Positions 22,936 to 35,110 of a DNA stretch of 64,000 bases are shown here, piece after piece. This stretch comes from Aporrectodea caliginosa. Taxonomy: Eukaryota > Annelida > Clitellata > Crassiclitellata > Lumbricidae. Where the stretch lies: assembly GCA_020284085.1 (NCBI GenBank), contig JACEVL010000483.1:434001-498000 (forward strand), given 5' to 3'. Numbering within the stretch: the stretch's first letter is position 1; every line of letters starts with the position of its first letter. Under the pieces are notes generated by a model that was not told where the DNA came from, made no database searches, and worked only from the letters and a program-made list of their open reading frames with translations. The translations under genes and the position numbers were made by a program.

Positions 22936-23264
22936 TTACCACGCAATTGGCCGACCTTGGATAGATAAATAAGCTGTTTCTTTTGTTCCTCATTATGAAA
23001 TTCTCCTAACAAGAATTTCTTGGTCATTTCTCTGGCGATTTTTAGGCCGTGGATATATGTATGTAACATTCGATGTAAACATTGAGAGTGTATTGTCGTC
23101 AGCGACACATTACAGGTGAGTAATTCCTGTCTGCCTTTTTATTAACATAAAAATACCGTAAACCGAATTCTCAACGAATAATCAAAGAGAGTAGATATTG
23201 TAACAAAGCTCTTTGAAAGTGCAAGTGATAACTTGGATACGATCGTTGGACGGAGGCTTGAAGA

Positions 23265-23885
23265 TATGGAGGGATGGATGGAGGGACGAAAGGATGGAGG
23301 GACGGAGGAACGAACGGAGGAAGAGACGGACGGACGGTAGGAAGGGAGGGAGGGATGGAGAGAGGAGGGAGGGATGGAGGGATGGAAGTTAGAGGTAGGA
23401 AAGGAGGGATTGAGATAGGGGTGGAGGGAGGGCGAAAGGGACGGACTGTTAGAGGTAGGAAGGGGGGGATGGATAGAGGGATGGAGCGGTAGAAAGGGAC
23501 GGACGGTTAGAGGTAGGGAGGGAGGGATGGAGACATGGAGAGATGGATGGCGGGGTAGAAAGGGACGGACTGTTAGAGGTAGGGAGGGATGGAGGGACGG
23601 AGGAAGAGAGGAAAGGAGGGTTGGTGGAGAGAGTGATGGGAAAAGGACGGTCGGACGCAAGATCTTTCGACTTAGTGGAGAAATCTTTGAGTCAGACGGA
23701 TCAAGTCCATGGACGGATGTAGAGATGGATGGAGGGAGGGAGGAAGGGATGGAGGAGGGGAAGAGATGGATGGACGGCGAGATGTACGGGGAGGGACGGA
23801 CGGACGGAGGCAGGGCTGGACTAAGGTGGGATGGATGGAGGGAAGGACGCAGGGAGAGGCAGGGGAGAGGGAGAGGAGTGGCGTC
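23265..23885. repeat. purine-rich GGA-type minisatellite, about 620 bp
   Basis: The + strand is almost all G and A, built from GGAGGGATGGA, GGGACGGAC and TTAGAGGTAGGGA words; a non-purine gap lies at about 23655-23715. The long Ser/Pro ORF on the - strand (23142-23891) is a read-through of the repeat and not a gene. Confidence 0.93.
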
Positions 23886-24227
23886 AATCACATATCACGT
23901 GATAACGTCTCTCATAAACTTTTCAAAATGTTTGAACCGTCTTAGGACGGGCAAACATCTAGTTATATAATAATTACGTAACAGTAATAATAGCATAATT
24001 ATTTATAATATCAATTTACTAAATAATATTATGAATTATTTTCTAACAAGTTGCATAATTAAATTAACTGACCCCAAGAACCTGGTATGATGGCAGCTTC
24101 CAACTGAACAATGCCATTTATTGTCGTCATTGAGTTCTTGTATTTGCACCTATACGCGGGTCTCCTGCTAGTCTACTATACTACTAGTACTACATAAACA
24201 AGTAGGCTAGTAACGATTACCTTACCG

Positions 24228-24593
24228 CAGGGTCCGCAGGGATGGCCAACCCGCGGCCCGCGGTTCAAATGCGGCCCGCGGGCTGCTGATTGACGGCCGC
24301 ACGGGCCAACCCCTGTCTAAATAATTTTTGTCTCATTTTACTCCTACTTGCTTGTCCGACTAGGCCTACTAAAACACTGCATAATACTGATGTCTAAAAC
24401 ACTAAAAAAAATAGTTTTGTAAGTTCTAGCGACCTAATGTTCAGTAGTCGTACCTGTTTTTATACTTCTAGTAAAATATTAAATAAACATTTTGTATTTC
24501 TTTAAAGGCTGTGAGGACAAACATTTTGCGGCCCGCCGCGTGCCTATCAACAATTATAGTGGCCCGTAGGCCAATTAAGGTTGGCCACTCCTG
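24228..24593. mobile_element. hAT-type MITE, 8-bp TSD CCTTACCG
   Basis: 366 bp between CCTTACCG at 24220-24227 and 24594-24601. It starts CAGGGTCCGCAGGGATGGCC (the CAGGG start looks doubled) and ends AAGGTTGGCCACTCCTG. The TGGCCAAC...GCGGCCCGCGG end is a widespread hAT MITE pattern. No coding capacity. It lies in ANKAR intron 1. Confidence 0.92.
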
Positions 24594-24949
24594 CCTTACC
24601 GGTAACAATCTGTGCTTAGTGCCGTTTGCAAAGCATTGAACATATAAATAGTTGCAGGCTTTAGCCGGTTAATCGTTTGTAATCTCGGGCAAGTTTGTGA
24701 GTTTTTTGGGACGTATCAAAATCTGATCCTGTGAAAGTGTTCATGTTGACGGCGAACTGTAGCGTGTAACCTTACACGCGACAGTTCGCCGTCCGCGTAC
24801 ATTTATTTCATTTCGAAACTGAGGCCCGTATATCCGACACTGAATATTAATACCATTAATTATTGACATGTCTCATTAATAATATCGCGACCGTGCCGCC
24901 CCTGGCGAACACTCGCGCTGTTGGGGACCGTGCATTCATTCATTCATTC

Positions 24950-25012
24950 GGGAATTTATGTAGCGTCCCTTCAAGGAAACTACTCAGAGGCGCTCCACTA
25001 AATCGATGTAAA
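24950..25012 (-). mobile_element. LINE-E-like 3' tail
   Basis: TTTATGTAGCGTCCCTTCAAGG and CAGAGGCGCTCC are the reverse complement of the LINE-E tail at 10600-10645. A (CATT)n run at 24936-24951 is the tail repeat. Only the last 60 bp are present. Confidence 0.65.
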
Positions 25013-25081
25013 GCCAGCGCATGCTAAGCCGGTATTGACACGTCGAAGCGCCACCCATCCTCATTCCCAATTCCTATGTGC

Positions 25082-25152
25082 AACGGGGTGGCTATGGTCA
25101 AATCCCTGTGGCAGCGGTTCGACTCCCGTTGGGTGCGTTCCCCCGCGGTCCA
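25082..25152 (+). repeat. tRNA-like segment, probable SINE head
   Basis: GTGGCTATGG resembles an A box and GGTTCGACTCC (25116-25126) is a good B box, with about 28 bp between, as in tRNA-derived promoters. There is no clean acceptor stem or anticodon arm, so a tRNA-derived SINE or pseudogene is more likely than a tRNA gene. Confidence 0.45.
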
Positions 25153-25758
25153 CCACAGCGAATTGTAAGTCTGTAGGCCTACATACGTTACCATAAAGCA
25201 ACAAAACACATAATTCGTGGCAAGAAGGATTTCCTTCCGTCGCCGTTTGCACTGTTTACAAAAGTTCCTCCTCCACAACTTAGCTCAGGCGTTCGATCGT
25301 TCCAACGCAACAATTTTTTTAGTGCGATTTAGTACAACGACTATTAAAATCGGTGCACTACACTATCGGGAAAATGTTAAATAATTCTTAAATAGCTACA
25401 GCCTGTCAGCCCCTCCTTACTACTAATTAAAAACCTCAATCGCAACTGCTGCATACCAAGAAAATCTCAATTGCAACGGTTTCATACCAACAAATACTCA
25501 ATTGCCAACCAAAAACTTCAATTGCGCCTTTTTCAGAGCCTCACCTCTTCGTATACACTCTTTTACGCTCCTAACAGTTCCTCGCACTTTTCGCTCACTT
25601 TTCCTCCAAACAACGCAGTGTTATAAACGTCGATTTTATCCGCGTGAAATAATTATTCCTCAAAGCCTTTCGCGCGTCATTATTTTTGCACCCACTCCGG
25701 TCTATGGCAGCGCCTCTTGAGGTTGACGGCGAAGGTTACACACCCAGCATTTACAGAA

Positions 25759-26095
25759 GGTCGTGGATACAGTCACGACCGACGTGAGTCTATATATGGG
25801 ACTAGAATCACACCCGCTACGCTATTGGTCAATGCATGTCACATGATTTTGTGGACCTGAAAGGAGCCGACCGATAAACACTCCCGAATGCGGTGGAAGA
25901 TTGTCACCATGTTTTCTAATGAAGACAATAACTCTAACCCTGACCATAACCGACTCTCACGACGCCTCACATGTCTCCAACCGGCCCTCATTTCAAATTT
26001 AAAGGGAAGTGAGCAAGTTCACGTGACATGCCTTAGTAAATGACGCGACGGGCAGGGATTCCGCTAAATCCTGGGGCGTGAACGGATCCACTACG
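25759..26095 (-). mobile_element. MITE with 9-bp TSD (TTTACAGAA), copy 2
   Basis: Reverse-complement relative of 4068-4462, shorter (337 bp). It is flanked by TTTACAGAA at 25750-25758 and 26096-26104. Starts GGTCGTGGATACAGTCACG and ends GAACGGATCCACTACG. Shared interior words include ACATGATTTTGTG, TGTTTTCTAATGAAGAC and AAGTGAGCAAGTTCACGTGA. Two independent 9-bp duplications fix the ends of this family. Confidence 0.9.
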
Positions 26096-26103
26096 TTTAC
26101 AGA

Positions 26104-27216
26104 AAGCCACAGCAGGCCAGCGACCTAAATCGTCACAATCATATTCAAAGTTTTAAATTGTTGATACACTATAATTATTGAAAATAAAATATATATAATA
26201 ATTGCAAGTTATTTATATTTGTTCTTTGTACATAACGCCGATATAATAGGCCAAACGACAAACATCGGTCAATGGCGTTAAGCGGCGCGTATACGTGAAG
26301 AGGTACTTAAGTTCTGTGCAGACGTATGCTATATTTGTGCGCTTTCAATAGTGAACCACGCTTAATTAAGAGTAACCAGGACTGACCTAAAGACATGAGG
26401 TACAGACTGGAAGGCCTCGCAAGATCGGCCGATTGAGTCATAATCCGAGACATCGAATACTCGCGTTTAAAGTTAAACCAAACAGGAGATCCGTAACGTT
26501 GTAGTCAGCAATCTTTGGTCGGCTACAGTTTCGTATCTGTTGGCATGCATGAGGACCAATTTTAGATTTGGACCCTCTCTGATTTGCCATCGTAATGCGC
26601 AATTGTAAGGACATATTTATCAGTACGTATCGAATTTGGGGTGAAAAAATAGAATAGACAAGTTACAGTACAAAAAACTTCACAACTTGAAGGCCTACGT
26701 AGGCTACGTCGGTACACTCTTACGATACATAGATACAGCCATGACGCCGCATTCGAAATGCATCAGTTAATCTTAAGCCGGTGTCCCGAGATATTCTATC
26801 CCCTAAAGCATATCCCCCGGATAGAATAGCATATCCCCGGATGTAATAAACCGGTTTAGAGTATCCGGGGGGATAAACCATTCTATCCCCATTGATACGC
26901 CAAGACGAAAATCCAGTCAAAATCACCAAAAACGAAGTAAATTAATTCCAGGTCGACGTACAAACTAAAGATACGCAACTTAAAATATTTTATGTGCACA
27001 ATAAATCCAAACAGTACGACTGAATACACTTAGAAACCGCCAAAAATTCAAACTTAATAGAATACTCCATTTCGCTGAGGGGGATACTCATGTATGGGGG
27101 ATACTGTATTTCGTGACACCTGCAGTGCTAAAAGTAAATTTTGCTTTTACTGGCGAAATGCTCAGTATAAAAGTGGTAATAGTCAACATATTTTTCTCCT
27201 GTTTGATTTCTTTCAG
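26104..27216. other. intron sequence, palindromic ATATCCCCGG cluster at 26760-26890
   Basis: No gene is recognised. At 26760-26890 the words ATTCTATCCCC, ATATCCCCCGG and their complements alternate (GGATAGAATAG, AGTATCCGGGGGGAT), so the stretch could fold back on itself. This may be a decayed inverted-repeat element. Confidence 0.4.
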
Positions 27217-28456
27217 TTCACATCCTCTAGGAACGAAGGAGAAGAAATAGAAGAAGAGAATTGTAGCCGACGAAAGATCTGGAAGTCAATTGTAGACAAC
27301 GGGATTGTTCTAATCGCAAGTCAAGTTCTCAATGGTGATATTGGCAATCAGACAAAAATCCACACACTTCGTATTCTGCTCAACATTGTCGCTTCTTTTC
27401 AAGACAAGGAACAGACGATTGCAAGCGGCTGCGTTGTTGCTGCTCTGGCCAAGCTGGTTACTTCCGCAAACGACACCATTGTTCAGTTGTCGGCTAGATG
27501 TCTACTGGCTCTGTCCAAAACCAAGCAGTTCGCCGAAGAGGCTACGAAGCAGGACGTGTACCCAGCATTGATAGAGGCAGTGTCGGGCAGGAGAGATGCT
27601 CAGGTGACAAGACTGCCTCCGCCATCGGTCCTCGCCGAAATCCTCTTGGCTGTGGGAGACATTGCCGATCACAGTCCACCAATGCAGGATGTTTTCGGGT
27701 CGACTCCGGGCGCATTTACAGCGCTGTTCAAGCTCTACGAAGGCCAGACGAGTCAACGGGTGCTCGTTGCCCTAAGCTCATCGCTGGCTAAGCTTTGCAA
27801 GGGGCACGCTGACAACCAGCATAGATTTGTTGATGAAGGGGTAATGACCCCGCTGATAGCTTTGACCCGAGTTCAGTGTGCGGAAGTTCAGCTTAAGGCC
27901 GTCGAAGCCGTCAGAAGCCTCTTGGAACAGAATCGCTACACTCAGCGCCACTTCCTTGAGTTGGATCTTTCCAAGGTCCTTGTGAAATCGACCGGACACG
28001 GCAACCAATCGATCGTCAGAGAAATGTCAGCACGGGCGCTGTGGACAGTTGCTGATGTAGACATGGAGGAGCGTCGTAAGATCTCGGAATTGATGGGCAC
28101 AGATCTACTCACTGAATTCTTGGGCTCACATTCTATCAATCTTCAGCGGATTGGTTGCGAGGGACTCAGCCTCCTATCCGAATTACCGGCATCCAGCCTG
28201 ACGGTGAAGGATCACTCGAGCGCCATTCCTCAGCTCATCCGACTCCTGGAGTCGAGGAGCGAAGAAACTGTCGTAAGGGCGCTGAGTTCCATCCGGTCCA
28301 TATGCCTGGCCATTGGGTACATTCCGAGGAAAGAGAATCAAACGCTACTCGTCGAACTCATGGGAGTCAGGACCATCTGGGCACTTCTTTCTGCGTCGCC
28401 TAACAAGGATATCATCCGCGCAGAGGCCGTCTTCACAATCGCCTGCGTTGCTTTAG
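27217..28456 (+). CDS. ANKAR: ANKAR-like gene, long armadillo-repeat exon
   Basis: A 1,240-bp exon from TTTCTTTCAG|TTCACA to GCTTTAG|GTTTGT. It enters in phase 0 and leaves one base into a Gly codon (phase 1). Its 413 codons are a run of armadillo-type alpha-helical repeats: TLRILLNIVASFQDKEQTIAS, CLLALSKTKQFAEEA, VLVALSSSLAKLCKGHADNQ, VEAVRSLLEQN, SARALWTVADVD, ALSSIRSICLAIGYIPR and AEAVFTIACVALG. The order and the last two repeats fit the ARM block of ANKAR. The reading upstream to 27094 is intron. There are no stops or shifts. The human gene uses several exons here; a single exon suggests intron loss or an older layout (inference). ARM repeats usually bind proteins; the partner is unknown. 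Confidence 0.88.
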
Positions 28457-29144
28457 GTTTGTTCATTTCATAGGCCGTAATTTACGCAGCGCTCTGATTT
28501 CTATAAGCCGGTCTTCTTTGAGCGGTAACTTATTCTTAAAGGAATGCTAAACACGGCATATGACAAATTTCCACATGATTTGTCGAGATTGAACATGAAA
28601 TTTAACGAGACTTAATGAGTCATAGCTCCCGCCGCTTACGCTGGCAATAAAAGTTACAAGGGAAGAAAGCATAATTGTTTTGATGAAAACAATATCGAGC
28701 GTCAGAAGTGCTCATAGTAGCTGGGCCCTTCGTGATCCAACGACAGTTACTCTTTACGACAACAGTCTATTTTAACCCTTTGATAATGAGCGTGTACTAA
28801 AATGCATGGGAGACCAATGCAGCTCGTTATTATGAGCATTCGCCTTGCATTGATGATAGGTGACTTGCTTTTTCTTACTTTTATAGGCCTATTCTACCTT
28901 ACATGGCCTTGATCTGTGTCTTCTTTTGAATATTGAAGCTAAGCACACATTTTTCAATGCTTGAAACTATTCTTTTTAGCCAAGGCTGGTCTTAGATCGC
29001 TTCTGAGCTAAGAAGCGTAATTTACATTTCCCGAAAGAAAAAACTAAAGAATAAAAAGATGAGCGAAAAAAGAAAGAATGAGTGAAAGTAAGATTAACTG
29101 AACAAGAAACAAAGGAAGTAAGAATACATGAAATAATTATATAA
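28457..29144. other. intron 2 start, no gene seen
   Basis: AT-rich intron sequence with an A/G-rich stretch at 29030-29130. No ORF with a recognisable motif. Confidence 0.7.
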
Positions 29145-30290
29145 ATCATCATCATCATTGCGGTCCATTGGCTCAGTGCCCGTTGGTGTCAATCGCATGC
29201 TTCACCATCCGTCTCCATTTGTCTCTCTCCTGCGCCATTCTGTTAAGTTTGTGGATTTCCATTTCACACCAGTCCGTGACGTCATCCAGCCACTCCCTGC
29301 ACGGTCTTCCTCTAACTCCCTTTCCATCCATCATCCCGAAGATGACGTGTTTGATGAGTCTGTCGTTTCCCATTCTGCATACATATCCAAAGAAGTTTAG
29401 TTTCCTCTCCATTATCATTTGTTTTATATTTTTTTTTGTATTTCCCACTCTCATGCGCACCTCCACATTTGTTATCTTCTGCTCCCATCTGATGTGAAGT
29501 ATTCTCCGGCTCGAATGCCAATAGCTTGTTTGTTTCCCGCTTGCGCAAGGTCCATGTCTCACATGCATACAGCAGTATACTGAATATGCATGTTTTTATG
29601 ATTTTCATTTTTGTTTTTATGCCTACTTCGCGACTTCTCCTAAGGTTTCCAAAGGCTGCCAATGCCCCCGCTGCTTTCGCTATCCGTCTTCCTATCTCTT
29701 TTCCGCAGTCATTGTCCCATGTTAGCAGGCTTCCCAGATATACAAATTCCTCCACGTGTTCCAGACCTTCACCATTGATCTCGATTGGTGTTATGTTCGT
29801 TTTTCTCCAAAAGTCATTGTTTTCGTTTAGCTGCGGTTGATTTTTAGGCCTACCATCTCTCCTTCCCTGCCTAGGATGTTTACGTTTTCTTGTATGTTGC
29901 GGATGTCTTCCTCTATGAGGTCTATGTCATCTGCGAATGCAAGGTTGTTGATGAGCGTTCCGTGTATGGAAATCCCGATTTTTTCTCCCTGATCCTCTCT
30001 ATTACTCGTTCTAGGTATGTGATGAATTTGGTAGGGGAGACTGGGTCTCCCTGCTTGGCGCCCACTGCAATTTGGAACCATTCACCAATCTCTTTCCCCA
30101 CTCTGACTGCTGATTTTTGCTTTTGTGCACTCATAGTTGAGTAGCTGCGTCAACCTTCTTCTGACTCGGAATGATTCCAGTGTCGCTTGTAGTATGTCGT
30201 GCCTTACAGAGTCGAATGCTTTTTGAAAGTCGATGAAGCAATTGTGTATTAGTTTTCCCTTCCTTTTCGCTTTTTCCCCTATGAGCCGTA
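29145..30290 (-). pseudogene. RTE/BovB-like LINE relic, RT and C-terminus
   Basis: Reading the - strand downward from 30290: DFQKAFDSVRHDIL-like motif A, GAKQGDPVSPT (motif B, about 30060), LAFADDIDLIEEDI (motif C, about 29950), then VYLGSLLTWDNDC, EIGRRIAKAAGA, LLYACETWTLRK and GKGVRGRPCREWLDDV near the end. These are hallmarks of RTE-type LINEs. The last codons lie near 29170 and an ATG/ATC trinucleotide tail follows at 29147-29158. At least three frame changes make it dead. It is the only RTE-type copy in the window. Confidence 0.85.
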
Positions 30291-31425
30291 GTATTTATAT
30301 AAATAGAGACAATGAATAAATCAATCAATAACTGCATGTAGTTTTAATATTTACGATGCTTTCTTATTTCACTTCAAGTTACTTTGGAGCTGCTAGGGTT
30401 AGCGTCAATCTTCTCTAACACCAATCGCTTCAATTTTACTACTTCAATCTATTTAGATTTATATAAATTAAAACAACATTTCATCCATCTTGCTAACTCT
30501 AAGAGCCCTCATCTCGACGCTCATTTCAATATCTTCGTCCACAATGATGATCGATTTAGATGCCATATTTCGTTTCTATTAAAACTTCAGTCTCATACGT
30601 TACTTCGAACAGAGAAAAATGCAAGCATCACAAACTGGCACCAGATGCTGTGTTCAAACGCCAAACATTCAACAACACAATTTCCGAATACTTAACATTA
30701 TGCCTAATCGAAGCGACAGAACATCACCAGTTGACTGAAGTAGGCCTACTCTCAGTCAAAGTTAGGAACTAGGGAGAATTTTTAGTCAACGTTGTAGTTC
30801 ACGTCCTCGAAAAACCCAACACGGGTTACCGTAAATAGGCCTATATAATTATATAGGCCTACTGTTGAGTGTTCTCGTTAATTTCTAGTCTCAATGGAAT
30901 ATTGTCTCCGTTTGTGGATGACAGTTTCAAATTTTTTTTTGAACCAGGCGCGTTTGGTCTCTTCGAGGCTTTTTGGCTTCGTCGCCAGGTTGGCCGACGA
31001 TTTCTGCTTCTTCTCGTATGTATACAACTTATCGCTCGGTTGGTTCGGTTGGTTTGCGCTAAATTTTGAAAATGTTCTGTTTCTACTGTTTCACATTTTT
31101 GTCCCAGTTGGTATTTTAAAACTGTGTAGACAGGACGTGCGTGGTAGTAAAATTGGTGTCGTCAGTAGCGGCCAGACGTCTATAGTTGGACGACGTGTGT
31201 GATGTTGTTGCATTTCTGGGGACACTAGGGTCAGGGTGAGTTCCTTAACCAAGATTTGCAGTCGGCGGAGCAAGGCTCGCCAGTGTCTATACAGAGACAT
31301 CGTCAGCAGTTTAACACCTTTTATTTCAACGGAACTGAAGACCGACAATTCGTCGTAAAAGTTTACTTCAGAAGCTTACTAATCTACAGGTCAATGTAGT
31401 TCGATTTCTTCAGCCGACTTACTAT
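30291..31425. other. intron 2 sequence with clustered TAGGCCTA
   Basis: No gene recognised. Three TAGGCCTA palindromes lie at 30741, 30836 and 30854. ORFs here (30384-30695, 30869-31202) show no known motif. Confidence 0.5.
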
Positions 31426-32269
31426 CAGACTTGGATTGTCTCGAGACACTGTCTCGGTTTCGAGACGTCTCGATATAGGTTTTTTGATGTCTCGGTCTCG
31501 GACCCCACTGTCTCGGTCTCGGTCTCGAGGGCATTCCTTGACTTTGTCGAAACTGTCTCGAAGCGAATGTCTTGTTATATTGTAGAAGTTCTCCATAGTT
31601 CTCGCGAAAACTGTCTTTAGTTCGGACCTTCTGACAGTAGGCCCTATAGCGCTCTAAATTTGTCCTGTGCCGAACAGATAAAGTTCTAGTTAATCGGAAG
31701 TTCTAAACAATCCAGTAGTTTAGAAAAGCGGTATTTCTGGTATTAACAGATATTGAAAAGAACAGTTTTAAGTTTGTACTTTATTACTTTATTTCAAATT
31801 TCTAATTTCTATCTGCGCAAATATCTTAAAATGTCGCAAAAAGAACCTGAAATAATGAATTTTGCATTCACGCAATTTAAAGTCAATGAAAATCAAACTG
31901 AATGGCATGCCATTTGCCGCTGGTGTAAAGCCAACATAAGCGAAACGCTTGGAACAACGTCTAGTTTCTCAAGGTGAGTGAAGTAACTTATGTCGCTAAT
32001 ATACAGAATGTTGTCGGTTTCAATTTTATAATCATTTAGAAGATATCAGAATGGCTGAAATAATTAATTTCTTTATAGTTTATACTATTCAGGTGATAGA
32101 TGATTTCAGTGACTTGTCCCTGGGAGAAAAAGTGTTTCGGGGTTTGGGTCCAATGTGCATTTCACTCGTCTTGAACTGTCTCGGACCTTGTGTCTCGGTC
32201 TCGGTCTCAGACCCCACTGTATCGGTCTCGCTCTCGGTCTCGACGTTTGATATCTCGTATACAAGTCTG
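31426..32269 (+). mobile_element. hAT element relic with BED-finger exon, TSD CTTACTAT/C
   Basis: It starts CAGACTTGG and ends ACAAGTCTG; CTTACTAT (31418-31425) and CTTACTAC (32270-32277) are the 8-bp duplication with one mismatch. Both subterminal regions consist of GTCTCGGTCTCGAGAC-type words. Between them lies the first exon of a transposase. The 141-bp element at 36032-36172 is an internal deletion product of the same family, and 50518-50795 is a third, partial copy. Confidence 0.88.
31831..31973 (+). pseudogene. hAT transposase N-terminal exon with BED zinc finger
   Basis: ATG at 31831 opens 47 codons ending at SSFS, just before AAG|GTGAGT, a strong splice donor at 31973/31974. The text WHAICRWCKANI then TLGTTSSFS is the first half of a BED finger: aromatic residue, Cys-x2-Cys, and the Thr-rich stretch before the His pair, which would lie on the next exon. 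That exon and the catalytic body are missing; the element closes 300 bp later. Likely a remnant of a master hAT element. Confidence 0.7.
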
Positions 32270-32639
32270 CTTACTACACTGCTATTCGCAGTCCATCCGC
32301 TCGCCACCGCAAGAATTTAACAATATTGCACAAAGTAGGCGTCATGCTTCGCAAACGGACAGGTTCCTACAGCCTGGGATTAAACTGAGCGCTGCAACTG
32401 GTCCGACGAAAGCCACGAGTAAAGGCTGCCTCGCGAGTGCAAGCGAATCTCTAAGGCTGGGTGTTCACCAGAGCGCCTGCTTATAGTTTGATCGTCCTTG
32501 GTTCGTCGACATTGGCTTCCTCTTTACTGCTGCGTACTTCTAACACTCTGGCGACGACGACAACGACTACGACACTCAGAGACTCTGACACAGTTCTCTC
32601 TTTCGTTCTTCGTGTGATATCCTTATATAGCACCCGGCT

Positions 32640-32815
32640 GACGGCAGCTTTGGCAAACGGCCGAGTCACGTGACGACGGACGACAGGCCGAAGGTAGAAA
32701 TGGCAGTTTGGCAAACGGCCGATGGCAGCTTTGGCTGACGACAGATGGCAGAAATGACAGCTTTGGCATATGGCAGAAATAGCAAACAGCCGAGACACGT
32801 GACAGGTTCAGCTGA
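32640..32815. repeat. imperfect GATGGCAGCTTTGGC minisatellite
   Basis: Words such as GGCAGCTTTGGC, GGCAAACGGCCGA and GACGACAGATGGCAG recur in shuffled order, with two CACGTG hexamers. The ORFs over it on the - strand are artefacts. Confidence 0.6.
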
Positions 32816-32999
32816 CGACAGATTTAAAAAAGCGAGGATCAACGAGAACACATGTGAGAAGGCTCCTCTGAACCTCCACAAAATCTACCTGTTGTCTTAG
32901 TTCGACGAGGTACTACAATCGGTAGAAAGTTCATAACGAGTCTAAGAGCTCCACTAAACTGCAGGTTAAGAAACTGCTGGATAAGTAGATAAAGAATTA

Positions 33000-35110
33000 C
33001 ACTGGTCAACAAGCATTTTGCTACTGGGATTCTGACACCTGTTCCTAACTAAATTTAGTATGCTGATTCCAAATCCGGAAACCGTTTTTGTCTATCACGT
33101 CCAGTTTTTAAGTTATAATTACAGTAGGTTTCTGGGATTCTTTCAATAATTGTATACGCCTACATTAACACTGAACAACAACAAAAAATATTTTTTGTTT
33201 GCTACTCAAAATTTTAGAACTGTTCTTGGCTAAATTTTTTGGCGCTGATTTCAAATATGAAATCGAAATTTGTCTAGCACGTCAGGTTTTTTAGGTACGC
33301 ATAAGTGAGGTTCTACACAATTGCGGATTCTCAGCTCATACTATCAGTGAAAACACAGTATACAAAATGTACGAGGCATTTGCTTTTGTGCTTGCTCTCA
33401 ACTAAATTTTGGATGCTGATTTCAAATATGAAATTGAAATTTGGCTATCACGTCAGGTTTTTGAGGTACGCATCGCATAGTTCATACTGCAATGTACCGC
33501 ATTAATTTGCGATTATGTAGAACCTCACTGATGCGTACCTAAAAAAACCGACATGCTAACCAAATTTTTATTTCATATTTGAAATCAGCGTCCAAATTTT
33601 AACTAAGAACAAATACGAAAGCAAATGCCTGGCATTGTGTGATACAGTTTTGATACTTTGCTTTCGCACACAGCTCTATATTAAACTTGCTGCCAAAGAC
33701 TTTGATAATGCAATGTTTCGCTTAATAACTTGTTTCACTGAAATCCAATCATGGTGTGCATCCATGCGCCTTAAACTGAATGCCTCCAAGACAGAACTGA
33801 TCTGGTTTTACCGCAACCCATTACCTAACTCACAATTATTCCACACTGTACTCAATCTTAGCCCAGATTGCTCCATCAAACCAGCTGATGTTGTCCGAGA
33901 CCTTGGTGTCCTTCTTGATAACTCGCTGTCTATGAAAACTCATATCTCCAATATAACCAAATCCTGTTTTTTCCATCTCAGACGCATTCGGCAAGTCAAG
34001 AAAAGTCTTAACGAGAAATGTGTTCGTACCCTAGTACAGGCCCTTGTCATTTCTAGAATTGACTACTGCAACTCAGTCCTTTGTGGTCTTCCTGCATCTA
34101 CCCTTCAACCTCTTACAGCTGTTCTTCATTACGCTGCTAAGCTTATCAAGAACCAAAATCCTCGGGATCATGTCACACCGACCCTCCGTGAACTACACTG
34201 GCTTCCCATACAAGCTCGCATCAATTTCAAAATCTGTCTTCTAATGTACAGAATCTACACAAACTGTTCTCCTGCATACCTTTCTTCACTTGTTACACCC
34301 TGTTCCTCTCTCCAATCCAGACGAGGGCTACGTTCATCGTCTCAAGGTGATTTTGTTGTGACAAGATCACTCAAAAAACTTGGTAACAGAGCATTTGCAC
34401 TAGCCGCCCCGGCTGAATGGAACAAACTCCCTGTCTTTATCCGCAAATCCCCAACTTTATCGATTTTTAAAACTAACCTTAAAACACATCTGTTTAAGAT
34501 TTACTATGATTGATTTTTCTGTTACGCGCCTTTGTGCAAGATTCCAATTTTGTTTAGGCGCGCTATAAATAACAGTCTAATAATAATAATAATAATAATA
34601 TATGAGCTGAGAATTCGCAATTGTGGAGAACTTCACTGAAGCGTAGCTGAAAAACTAGACCCGCCATCCAAATTTAGATTTCATATTTGAAATCAGCGTC
34701 CAAAAGTTAGCTAAGAACAAGCACAACATCCAATTCTTCATACATTTTTAATATACTTTTCATTTGCTGATAGTATGAGTTGAGAATTCGCAATTCCGTG
34801 GAACCTCACCGATGGTTACCTGAAAAATCTGACGTGATAGCCACATTTCAATTTCATATTTGAAATCAGCATCCAAAATTTAGCTAAGAACAAACGCAAA
34901 AGCAATGTCCGATACATTTTTAATAATTTACTTTCTCTGATAGTATGAGTTGAGAGTTCGCAATTGTGTAGAACCTCACTTATGCGTACCTAAAAAACCT
35001 GACGTGCTAACCAAATTTCGATTTCATATTTGAAATCAGCGCCCCAAATTTAGCTAAGAACAGTTCTAAAGTTCTGAGTAGCAAAAAAAATATTATTTTG
35101 TTGCCCAGTG
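33000..35110. mobile_element. foldback element copy 1, holding a LINE
   Basis: CACTGGTCAACAAGC at the left and GTTGCCCAGTG at the right, flanked by GAATTA on both sides (32994-32999, 35111-35116). Without the LINE at 33668-34600 it is 1,178 bp and almost the same as copy 2 (1,174 bp). Both arms are built from units of about 175 bp in opposite orientation, each with CATATTTGAAATCAGCG or its complement. No transposase. Confidence 0.88.
33668..34600 (+). mobile_element. LINE-C, 5'-truncated, intact C-half of RT
   Basis: It enters inside RT motif C (TQLYIKLA) and is open to the stop at 34513: MRLKLNASKTELIWF, VRDLGVLLDNSLSMKTHI, SRIDYCNSVLCGLP, ELHWLPIQARINFKI, SPAYLSSLV, LRSSSQGDFVVTRS and APAEWNKLPVFIRKSP. 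These are C-terminal blocks of CR1/L2-like LINEs. The tail is GGCGCGCTATAAATAACAG then (TAA)n. The ORF's first 10 codons (from 33635) belong to the foldback host. The absence of decay implies a recent insertion. Confidence 0.9.

Noticed and set aside
23142..23891. 249-codon Ser/Pro-rich protein on the - strand
   Set aside because: It is the translation of a purine-rich minisatellite; other frames of the array are open as well.
26720..26929. small protein on the - strand
   Set aside because: It overlies the palindromic ATATCCCCGG cluster and has no motif.
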